Shown here in pieces: positions 16,265 through 23,689 of a DNA stretch of 64,000 nt; position 1 is the stretch's first letter; each line of letters begins with the position of its first letter. Below the pieces are notes generated by a model. The model was not told where the DNA came from. It saw only the letters and a program-made list of their open reading frames with translations, and did no database searches. Source of the stretch: Herbinix luporum (GTDB lineage Bacteria; Bacillota; Clostridia; Lachnospirales; Lachnospiraceae); NCBI RefSeq assembly GCF_900070325.1, contig NZ_LN879430.1, forward strand, positions 360,501-424,500, in the 5' to 3' direction. The translations under genes were made by a program, and so were the position numbers.

Positions 16265-17317
16265 ATGATATCAATATGTATAATTGTAAAGAATGAAGAA
16301 AAATTACTTAATCTATGTTTAAAGCATCTCATCCCATTAAACTACGAAATAGTTGTTGTAGATACAGGGTCTACTGATGGGACTAAGGATGTTGCTATAA
16401 ATTATACAGACAAAGTATATGATTATCCATGGAATCAAGATTTTTCAGCTGCGAGAAACTTTGCAATAAGTAAAGCAAGTAATGACTATATATTTATGAT
16501 TGACAGTGATGAGATATTAGCTTCATGTGATAAAAAAGAGCTGGAGACATATATTCAAAGATATCCTGATGGTATAGGTAGAGTAATGATTATTAGCGAA
16601 TATTATCGAGATAATGAAAAATATAGTGTAAAAAATCAAGTTAGCAGGATCTTTTCTAAAAAGAAATACTGTTACCAGGGTCGTATTCATGAGCAGGTAG
16701 TACCAATAGAGGGTGAAATTGCTACAATATATGATGCTCCAATCCGTATTTATCATCGAGGATATGATGGGGATTTGGAGACAAGGCGAAAAAAGACTGA
16801 ACGGAATATTAGCTTATTGAAGAAAGAATTAGAAGATAAGGGTGATGACCCGTATATCCTATATCAATTAGGAAAATCCTATTATATGCAGGAAGACTAT
16901 TTTGCCTCCTGTGAGGTGTTTAGTAAGGCACTATATTTCGATTTGGATCCAAATCTTGAATATGTGCAGGATATGGTAGAAAGCTACGGATATGCCCTTC
17001 TTAATTCACAGCAATATGAAACTGCCATGCAGTTATTAGGGGTGTATGATGAATTTGCTGTAAATGCTGATTTTCTATATCTTATGGGATTAATCTATAT
17101 GAATAATGCAATGTTTACAGAAGCTATAGGTGAATTTATTAAAGCAAGTCAGATGAAAGTATATAAGATGGACGGTGTAAATAGTTACCGGGCATATTAT
17201 AATATTGGAGTTGTTTATGAATGCTTAGGACTTGTGGATAAAGCTATAAAATATTATAAGAAGTGTGGAAATTATAGTCTAGCTGTTAAACGATTGAATA
17301 CTTTAGTATACGATTAA
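16265..17317 (+). CDS. Family 2 glycosyltransferase with C-terminal TPR-like repeats
   Basis: A 350-residue cytoplasmic enzyme. Residues 1-100 form a GT-A fold of family 2: VDTGSTDG at 32-39 and the metal-binding DSD at 80-82. Residues about 190-345 are helical tetratricopeptide-like repeats, which in such enzymes often grip a protein acceptor. Family relatives with this layout glycosylate peptides or surface proteins. Position behind flagellin and a sigma-D-like promoter suggest flagellin, or another late flagellar or surface protein, as the acceptor. The sugar donor cannot be told. The downstream gene is broken by an IS element. Confidence 0.8.
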   Translation: MISICIIVKNEEKLLNLCLKHLIPLNYEIVVVDTGSTDGTKDVAINYTDKVYDYPWNQDFSAARNFAISKASNDYIFMIDSDEILASCDKKELETYIQRYPDGIGRVMIISEYYRDNEKYSVKNQVSRIFSKKKYCYQGRIHEQVVPIEGEIATIYDAPIRIYHRGYDGDLETRRKKTERNISLLKKELEDKGDDPYILYQLGKSYYMQEDYFASCEVFSKALYFDLDPNLEYVQDMVESYGYALLNSQQYETAMQLLGVYDEFAVNADFLYLMGLIYMNNAMFTEAIGEFIKASQMKVYKMDGVNSYRAYYNIGVVYECLGLVDKAIKYYKKCGNYSLAVKRLNTLVYD

Positions 17318-17350
17318 TTAACATTAATTAGAGAAAAAGAGTGGTGTGAT

Positions 17351-17714
17351 ATGTATATTAACGATAAAAAAAATTATTGTCATTATTAATTACAATTTTA
17401 GAAGCATTAGATTGTATTCTTGATAACGGAGACGGATGGGAAGAATATGTAACCCTATGTGTCGAAGCTTTAGAAGCAATCTGTGGATTTATAGATAAAA
17501 AAGATAAGAGTATTAGTTTAGATATATTAAGTAAGGATATTAGACTTTTAAGAGAAATTAATTTATCAGAAGGAATGAAAAAGTCTGTAAAAAATATAAT
17601 AAAACAAGTAATAGATGATATCTTATATCAAGCCCGTGTTATAAAGGCTAAGAAAAACAGATGGAGGGCTGTTTTTTTACCATATAATGCTTCTATGTGG
17701 ACATCCTTAGTAAG
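17351..17714 (+). pseudogene. N-terminal remnant of a CDP-glycerol-transferase-like gene
   Basis: An ATG at 17351 opens MYINDKKN, then stops after 12 codons. The other frame stays open from 17377. The A8 run at 17366-17373 explains the break: one more A joins the two frames. The joined protein is helical and ends with KKNRWRAVFLPYNASMWTSL, which resembles the segment before the catalytic domain in CDP-glycerol glycerophosphotransferase-like proteins (VFLPYKASMWDSL). Host sequence ends at 17714-17715, where the IS6 end begins. The last ten or so codons of the open frame, up to the TGA at 17751, are IS DNA. The catalytic part is missing. Confidence 0.6.
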
Positions 17715-17715
17715 G

Positions 17716-19065
17716 GTTCTGTTAACTAAGTATGAAGAAAATGAGATCTGAAAGACTTTTGGTAAATAAGCAATGAAAAATGCCTACAAATGGAAATGCC
17801 AAAAGTAAAATAACACAAAAAACAGCGGTACGCAAGCATTTAAGAAACAATTAAGGCAGCACAAATAGTCCTGGCGTGATCCAGGACAGAAAGAACCTTG
17901 AAATCTGAATATTACTCAAGCAACCAAAAGCCAGAAGAGCCGTTCTTTTTCCGAGTATTCAATACCTGCAACCTGAGCTGGTGTTAGACCATTAAGGCTG
18001 GAATGAGGTCGGATGAAATTGTAAAAGAAAATATATGTAGCAATAATCCGATTGGCGGATTCAAATGAATTGAAACCTCTTTTAGGTTTATACCAAGCCT
18101 TGAATTGTCCGTTAAAAGCCTCTAGGACGTTATTGTTTATTAAGTCATCAAAGTCTTCAACACGGATATGTTCTACTTGAGGAAAGAACAATGAAGCTGG
18201 CTGCTGATAAGCATAATAGCGGTCAGAAATCACTGCATAGCGAGGTTGTCCAAATTTTCTTCTGCAGTTAGCTAAAAGGGCATGTGCAGAATTAGAGTCA
18301 CGATTAGGTGAAAGGTGAAAATCAAGAACTAACCTAGTTTCGGCATCAAGAGCAAGCCAAAGGTAATAATCTTTACCAGAAATTTTAATATATGTTTCAT
18401 CAAAATGCCATTCATCTGAGTCACAAAGGTTAATTTTAGAAAGCCGATCATCAGCAATCATCTTAAATATAGGTGCAAATCGCTTAACCCATTTAGAAAT
18501 GGTGACATGAGAAACTTTAACCTGATGAACCATATATAAGGTTTGGGCAACTTTACGAGTAGTTGAGTTATCACAAAAATAGTAATTCAAGGCACAAAGT
18601 ACAATAAAGAGTGGATGTCGCATACCCTTAAAAGAAAAATTTTGAGGCTTAAATTCAGAAGAAGGAAGCTTTACATTAATCAGCTTAGGAACTTTAAAAG
18701 AATGATTGCATTTTTTATCAGAGCAACGGAAGTTTGAGTAATAAGTATAGTCATGATGAAGAAAAGTTGATTTACCACAAGCGGGGCAATCAGGGTATTT
18801 CCTTTGACGTCTGGAACGCATATTGAAGGAAGGGTTATCAGGTGCAAACTGACGTTTACATTGTTTACACTGATATTTTTGAAATCCCTCATTATCCTTG
18901 CCAAAACGGTAAAGATTTTTTGAAAAACATCTTGGACATACGACATTTAATGGTATAATAGCCATGAGACCTAAGCACTCCTTTCTGGGAGGTAATGGTG
19001 ATTTGGCAATTTCCATTATACCAGAAGTGTTTCAGGTCTCATTTTCATTTTTAAGTTAACAGAAC
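17716..19065 (-). mobile_element. IS6-family insertion sequence
   Basis: The ends are inverted repeats. The left end reads GTTCTGTTAACT from 17716, and the right end is its complement ending at 19065. The match resumes imperfectly inside (17739-17763 against 19020-19044). The GTTCTGTT tip agrees with known IS6/IS257-type ends. Length is about 1.35 kb with one transposase on the minus strand. The 8 bp outside the left end (TAGTAAGG) and right end (ATTTATTT) differ, so the usual 8-bp target duplication is absent. IS6 elements commonly leave this pattern after an adjacent deletion. Confidence 0.85.
17916..18965 (-). CDS. IS6-family DDE transposase with N-terminal zinc ribbons
   Basis: About 349 residues when begun at the ATG on 18965-18963, which has AAAGGAGT upstream. 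An in-frame ATG at 19016 has no ribosome site. The N-terminus holds two zinc-ribbon-like motifs (CPRC with CKQC, and CPAC with CSDKKC), found in the long clostridial branch of the family. The IS6/IS240 catalytic core follows: Asp in WHFDET near 187, Asp in ISDRY near 245, Glu in VLEAFNG near 282. All three are intact, so the element may still be active. Confidence 0.88.
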   Translation of the reverse strand: MAIIPLNVVCPRCFSKNLYRFGKDNEGFQKYQCKQCKRQFAPDNPSFNMRSRRQRKYPDCPACGKSTFLHHDYTYYSNFRCSDKKCNHSFKVPKLINVKLPSSEFKPQNFSFKGMRHPLFIVLCALNYYFCDNSTTRKVAQTLYMVHQVKVSHVTISKWVKRFAPIFKMIADDRLSKINLCDSDEWHFDETYIKISGKDYYLWLALDAETRLVLDFHLSPNRDSNSAHALLANCRRKFGQPRYAVISDRYYAYQQPASLFFPQVEHIRVEDFDDLINNNVLEAFNGQFKAWYKPKRGFNSFESANRIIATYIFFYNFIRPHSSLNGLTPAQVAGIEYSEKERLFWLLVA

Positions 19066-19127
19066 ATTTATTTGTATTAGGAGAAGGTGCTAAAAGTAAA
19101 AAAATATATGGTATATGTGGTTATGTT

Positions 19128-19928
19128 ATGACAAATCGTCAGGAAAAGACAGATCTTCAATTAATTTTATTGAGGGTTATAGAAAATCAGAATAAGTTAA
19201 GCAGTATCGATCTTATACGTTACATAGAAAACAATATAAATCATAGGGTTCTTTCGTCTTGTGGAGTCAGACAAAATGTTACAGTTCTTTACGAATTGTT
19301 AGGATATCGTACTGGTAAATTGAATCACTATTATAGATTAGCCGATAAAGATGAATATAAAGTAGCCATTATTAATAAAAAAAATATAATACCTGGTAAA
19401 CCAGGAAACTACAAACTAAAACATATAACTTCCTTCGTGGAGCTAAGTAATTTAATTGATTTAAAAAAATATAAGAATATGGTTCCATATAAAGATGAAT
19501 GGTGCATAAGGCACCGTTATTATGAGAGTCAAATTCATAAATATAAGGTTTACGTAATAGATAAAGGAAATCATATTTATGATTCTTTAATTGTTATGAG
19601 GGAAATTGAAATTAGAGGAACAAAAATTTGCAAAATTGTAGATTTTGTAGGGATAGATGAAGATATAGCAGGGCTATATTCGTTCATTGATGATATGATG
19701 AAACAAAATGGTTATGAATATATAGAATTTTATAATTTAGGGATTTCAAAAGATATAATGAAAGCAGCGGGGTTTGTTTTAAGGTCAGATAGTGATAATA
19801 ATATTATTCCAAGGCTCTTTGAGCCTTTTGTGCAGGAAAATAAAGATATTTATTACTTTGCTAATGATTTTGACAGCCTACATATGTACTGTGGAGATGC
19901 TGATCAAGATAGAGCAAACAAGCTTTAA
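19128..19928 (+). CDS. GNAT-like protein of surface-glycan clusters, possibly 5'-truncated
   Basis: A 266-residue soluble protein. The second half (about 130-260) looks like the acyltransferase-like proteins found in nonulosonic-acid and flagellar glycan clusters, with a regulated beta-strand core (VMREIEIRGTKICKIVDFVG) and the closing GDADQDR. ATG 19128 lacks a convincing ribosome site. The same frame stays open without a stop back to the IS6 border at 19065. The true start may therefore have been lost when the IS caused a deletion. The role is probably acylation of a sugar for surface glycans, but this is inference from resemblance and context. Confidence 0.5.
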   Translation: MTNRQEKTDLQLILLRVIENQNKLSSIDLIRYIENNINHRVLSSCGVRQNVTVLYELLGYRTGKLNHYYRLADKDEYKVAIINKKNIIPGKPGNYKLKHITSFVELSNLIDLKKYKNMVPYKDEWCIRHRYYESQIHKYKVYVIDKGNHIYDSLIVMREIEIRGTKICKIVDFVGIDEDIAGLYSFIDDMMKQNGYEYIEFYNLGISKDIMKAAGFVLRSDSDNNIIPRLFEPFVQENKDIYYFANDFDSLHMYCGDADQDRANKL

Positions 19929-19949
19929 AATAAATTATAGAATATTAGT

Positions 19950-19976
19950 TAAGCAATTATAAGGTATATCCGATAA
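19950..19976 (+). promoter_or_regulatory. Sigma-D-like promoter for the 644-aa secreted protein
   Basis: TAAG at 19950-19953, a 15-nt spacer and TCCGATAA at 19969-19976. The -10 element is identical to the one before flgM. The site lies about 100 bp upstream of the gene. Confidence 0.65.
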
Positions 19977-20074
19977 ATATATTAAGAGGAAAATATTGTT
20001 ATACAATGACGGCTTGCTACGATGAACATAATATACTGTATTGATATAGGATTAATAAACGGAGGTAGCATAAA

Positions 20075-22009
20075 ATGAGATATTGCAAAAATGTTTTAAA
20101 GATTATCTTTCCATTGGTAATGATGTTGCTCCTGTTTTTTTTACCAGCTAATGATACAGCCTACGGAGCATCTTCTGTGACCATAGACACAGTAGATTAT
20201 AAGGAAGAAAATATCATAGTCAACAATAAGGGCAATTCAAGAATTTACTTTGCCACTGAAAATGAAGCTGCAAGAAATTCATGGGAAGTAATTCCTGCAG
20301 ATGATAATGAGGATGATACTACATCTATCGATTTTTCTTGGGTGTCGCCTACAAGCGATCAGGTTATTGTTATAAAAGGTGAAGACAATGTTCAAAGAAG
20401 AGTCACTTTAAAAGCAAGGGCAAAAAGGCTAGAAGTTTCCATCAGTTATGATAAGATAAGCAGCCTTAAAAAATCAGATAACATTGCAAAGTTATTAAAT
20501 ATCATGTCTTCTGCAGGTACAGGAGATGATCCTATAAATTATTACGACCTAGAGTGGAAAAAAGGTGAAAACGGATCATGGAAAGATACATCCACTCTTA
20601 CGGTTGCCCAGCTTGAAAAGCTGCAGGTTAAAGGTGCCGACTTGTATTTTAGAATTAAGGCCGAAAATGATGTAACCCAAGGTACAAATTATCCTGATGG
20701 TACTAAAGGTAGACGGGTTAGCAAGGAAGTTAGGTTAAAGATTGCTAAGAAAGCCTCTCCCGCTACAGTAGGAGTAAACGGAGAAAAATTTACAGCCCAG
20801 ATTAAGTATGGTAAGGAATACCGTGTTACCTATGATGGGAAAACCGGCTCCTGGGTTAAAGTTACCAATAAATCCATAAGGGAGCTGGCTTTAGCTGATA
20901 TTTTAAAGAACGGCATGGACGGATTAACACCGGAGACTAGATTCCCTGCCATGCTTATAGAGGTAAGGGATTATGCTACGGCAAATAGAGCTGCTTCAAA
21001 AATATCTGAAATATCACTTAAAGAACAAAGAGTCTTAAGCGGACAGATAATAGAAGATACTGTGGCAAGTACCGATGAGGCAGACCCTAATATCTACATA
21101 TCCTATAACAGTTCCGCCAGTATATCAGTTACCATTCCTTCTGCCTCAAAGGATAATCCATATCAGTACAGCATAGTAAAGCCCGGTGAAAATTTTGATA
21201 TCAGCAGAGCATCTTGGACTACTATATCAAAAAGTTCGGCTGTCAGAATACTTGCCAGCAGGGCCCCTGAAGGAAGTCATTTATATATTAGGCAGAAAGA
21301 AATTAAGTCAAAGGCTGCCACCAAAACTACCCCTGCGGTGGATTTTGAATTAGCATCAACCTATTTAAAATACAAGGTAGAATATCCTACGGGACCTAAG
21401 ATTGATGAAAAGAGTTTTACTTTCGTAAAGGGAATTACAGAAGAGATTTCCTTTAATATTAGGCTAAATAAAATCGGAAAGCTTCCTTTTGAAACTAAGA
21501 TTAAATCCATCAAGTATGGCAGCAGGGAACTGAATTTTACCTGCACACCGGATAAGATAGAAGCCACAGATCCTAATGTGGAATATACCATGAAAGTTTC
21601 CCTAGATGTAAACACTTTAAATAGTATGCCTAACAGCTATAGCAGAGCTCTTAATATTACTTTTGAAAATGGTACCCTAGACAAAACATCTGTAAAACTA
21701 GCAATACAAAATCCAACCCCTGCTACTGCATTAACAACTACAATTACTAAAGGTAAAACGACAGGTAGCACATCTGTTAGGGTGATAAGTTCCATTCGCC
21801 AAGGTAATCAATTGGTATATACTATAACAGATACTAAGGTAGAAGGGCTTCATATAGAAAATGTTATTAATGATGGTATAGGATTCGTACAAGATCAAGA
21901 TATAACTGTTTCAGCAGGTAAATATCTGACAGTATATGAGATTAATTCGGATACTAAGAAGGTTGTAAGATATAGATGTATTCAGATTACATCCCAACAC
22001 ATTTCTTAG
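20075..22009 (+). CDS. Unknown secreted protein, 644 aa, behind a sigma-D-like promoter
   Basis: The first 33 residues form a signal peptide: a basic start, the hydrophobic core LVMMLLLFFLP and an AYGA-S cleavage site. No lipobox, LPXTG or C-terminal membrane helix is seen, so the mature protein is released or held non-covalently. The remainder is beta-rich, with several repeats of about 100 residues that start with lysine-rich strands. No enzyme motif was recognised. Ribosome site GGAGG precedes ATG 20075. It is followed after 24 bp by the Maf-N-like gene, then a signal peptidase II gene. The sigma-D-like promoter suggests production with the flagellum. Confidence 0.7.
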   Translation: MRYCKNVLKIIFPLVMMLLLFFLPANDTAYGASSVTIDTVDYKEENIIVNNKGNSRIYFATENEAARNSWEVIPADDNEDDTTSIDFSWVSPTSDQVIVIKGEDNVQRRVTLKARAKRLEVSISYDKISSLKKSDNIAKLLNIMSSAGTGDDPINYYDLEWKKGENGSWKDTSTLTVAQLEKLQVKGADLYFRIKAENDVTQGTNYPDGTKGRRVSKEVRLKIAKKASPATVGVNGEKFTAQIKYGKEYRVTYDGKTGSWVKVTNKSIRELALADILKNGMDGLTPETRFPAMLIEVRDYATANRAASKISEISLKEQRVLSGQIIEDTVASTDEADPNIYISYNSSASISVTIPSASKDNPYQYSIVKPGENFDISRASWTTISKSSAVRILASRAPEGSHLYIRQKEIKSKAATKTTPAVDFELASTYLKYKVEYPTGPKIDEKSFTFVKGITEEISFNIRLNKIGKLPFETKIKSIKYGSRELNFTCTPDKIEATDPNVEYTMKVSLDVNTLNSMPNSYSRALNITFENGTLDKTSVKLAIQNPTPATALTTTITKGKTTGSTSVRVISSIRQGNQLVYTITDTKVEGLHIENVINDGIGFVQDQDITVSAGKYLTVYEINSDTKKVVRYRCIQITSQHIS

Positions 22010-22033
22010 TATAAATATTAGGGGTGACCTTAT

Positions 22034-22942
22034 TTGACTGAAAAAATAAAATTTATTTTTGAACAAAATATAAGCCTGCTTCAACAATTAGATAGGGCTG
22101 TCTGCTATTTTAGAAAGCAGCAGCATGATTTAGCCCTAGGAATAGTTGCGGATTCCATGGATTTAATAAATAATTCTATTGAAGCAATTATAACTGATAG
22201 TGAGTATTTTAACTTGGTATCAACAGATTCTGTATTGGGAATGTTAAGTTCTATCCTAGATTCTTATAAAAGGAAAGACTACATCCTTCTTGCAGATTTG
22301 CTAGAAATTAAGCTAATAAGCTTCATAAACAAGGTTCAGGAGCATATTATTGGCAAGGAGGAGATAGCCTTTGATAAAGACCGGTACCAGGAAAATCTTA
22401 ACTGGCTTATTAAACATAGTGTCGGTATTGATAGGTTAATAGATTATCCCATGGACCCACAGTTACTACTTAAAGAAGGTTACAGAGTGGAGTTTAGCTT
22501 TGGTGGTTTAATGACTCTTGTGGCTGAGAATAATAATAGCCAGTTTTATTTTCATACTAACGGCAGGATAACATTTGAAGCTCTTATGCTGGCAAAACAT
22601 TGGTATAAAAAAGAAGCCAGTAGATATATTCTGTACGGGCTTGGTTTTGGATATCATATTCGGGAGCTTCTTGCCATAAGCCCTAGGTCTAATATAACCG
22701 TATACGAAAGTGATTTAAATGTTATAATGTTGGCATGTGCTTTTGCTAATATAAAAGATATATTTGCCAGTGGCAGAGTGGATCTTATATATGATCCGGA
22801 TTATATTTGGCTGGGTGAAAGATTGCGTAATTTGTCTAAAAAGGAAAGCTTCTGTGTCCACTATCCTTCTTTTCAGAATATAAGAAATGATATGGGAATA
22901 AAATTAACAGAAAGTTATGTATCTTGGTCTAAAAATATTTAA
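22034..22942 (+). CDS. Maf-family (motility-associated factor) N-terminal-domain-like protein
   Basis: A 302-residue cytoplasmic protein that starts with TTG 22034 behind GGGGTGACC. The segment around 195-235 (ASRYILYGLGFGYHIRELLA then ITVYESDLNVIMLACAF) resembles the N-terminal domain of DUF115/Maf glycosyltransferases, which modify flagellin with nonulosonic acids. Full Maf proteins are about twice as long and have a separate catalytic domain after this point. Here the frame ends cleanly, with no sign of a frameshift within the window. It may be a stand-alone acceptor- or partner-binding domain, or a shortened gene. It is probably co-transcribed with the secreted protein upstream. Confidence 0.55.
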   Translation: MTEKIKFIFEQNISLLQQLDRAVCYFRKQQHDLALGIVADSMDLINNSIEAIITDSEYFNLVSTDSVLGMLSSILDSYKRKDYILLADLLEIKLISFINKVQEHIIGKEEIAFDKDRYQENLNWLIKHSVGIDRLIDYPMDPQLLLKEGYRVEFSFGGLMTLVAENNNSQFYFHTNGRITFEALMLAKHWYKKEASRYILYGLGFGYHIRELLAISPRSNITVYESDLNVIMLACAFANIKDIFASGRVDLIYDPDYIWLGERLRNLSKKESFCVHYPSFQNIRNDMGIKLTESYVSWSKNI

Positions 22943-22992
22943 TTCTGTTGATACTTATGTTAGTTAGATTCGGTTATAAAGGAGGGCTTTAT

Positions 22993-23469
22993 ATGATATT
23001 TTTCCTAATTGCACTATTTGTATTTTTACTGGATTGGAATATAAAAAATTACATTGAAGATAAGTTCCATATGGGTAAAAGGAAAGATATTTTTAATGGC
23101 AAAGTCACCATAAAGAAGCAATATAACAGTGGATTTTGCCTAAATTTTCTGGATAATAAGAAGGAACTGGTTAAAAAGGTAACAGCCATAGTCTTTGGTG
23201 TTTTAGCTTTGGCTTATGTAATAATTATTCCAGGTAAGCATAAGTCTATGAAAAAGCTAGGCCTATCCCTATGTCTAGGGGGTGCAGCCAGTAATGTTTT
23301 AGATCGTTTTAAGAGAGGTTATGTTATAGATTATTTCACCATAAACATAAAACCTATTAAAAATATTGTTTTCAATCTGGCTGATATATTTATATTTATC
23401 GGTTCCTTTATTACTTTTTTAACCTCCTTATCCGATGGATCAAGCATTCACCCCAATATCGAAGAATAA
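22993..23469 (+). CDS. lspA: Signal peptidase II (lipoprotein signal peptidase), divergent
   Basis: ATG 22993 follows AAAGGAGGGC; earlier in-frame ATGs lack this. The 158-residue membrane protein has four hydrophobic segments. It keeps both aspartate motifs of the aspartic signal peptidase: Asp in NVLDRFKRGYVIDYF and Asp in FNLADIFIF. LspA cuts prolipoproteins at the lipid-modified Cys. The sequence is divergent overall and the gene lies at the end of a presumed sigma-D transcript, so it may be a second, dedicated copy. None of the genes just upstream encodes a lipobox. Confidence 0.8.
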   Translation: MIFFLIALFVFLLDWNIKNYIEDKFHMGKRKDIFNGKVTIKKQYNSGFCLNFLDNKKELVKKVTAIVFGVLALAYVIIIPGKHKSMKKLGLSLCLGGAASNVLDRFKRGYVIDYFTINIKPIKNIVFNLADIFIFIGSFITFLTSLSDGSSIHPNIEE

Positions 23470-23470
23470 A

Positions 23471-23500
23471 AAAATGCAGTCATTTAAAGACTGCATTTTC
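23471..23500 (+). terminator. Rho-independent terminator
   Basis: An 11-bp stem (23471-23481 with 23489-23499) lies directly after the lspA stop, with a short T-rich tail. It closes the secreted-protein/Maf-N/lspA group. Confidence 0.75.
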
Positions 23501-23584
23501 TTATAAGTATACATAAATTGTATTTCCATTTTATTATTTTCCCGGTGAACACAGTTTGGTCACAGAATTTTTAGAACAATTTTA

Positions 23585-23613
23585 TTGATTTATAATGATA
23601 CAATAAGTATAAT
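23585..23613 (+). promoter_or_regulatory. Sigma-A promoter for ftsH
   Basis: TTGATT at 23585-23590 and a perfect TATAAT at 23608-23613 with a 17-bp spacer, 76 bp before the start codon. Confidence 0.75.
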
Positions 23614-23689
23614 GAGATATATTGTGAAAGAATGTTTGAATCTTATAATTTTTTATAGATTTGCATGAAAATAGAAGATGGAGGATTTA

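Noticed and set aside
17752-17915. A gene between the broken glycan gene and the transposase
   Set aside because: This stretch is the left flank of the IS6 element and holds no open frame with a start signal.
22929-22954. A possible further sigma-D promoter (CTAA, 14 nt, GTTGATAC) before lspA
   Set aside because: The -10 differs from the others at two or more key bases and the site lies in the end of the preceding gene. lspA is more simply read from the upstream promoter.
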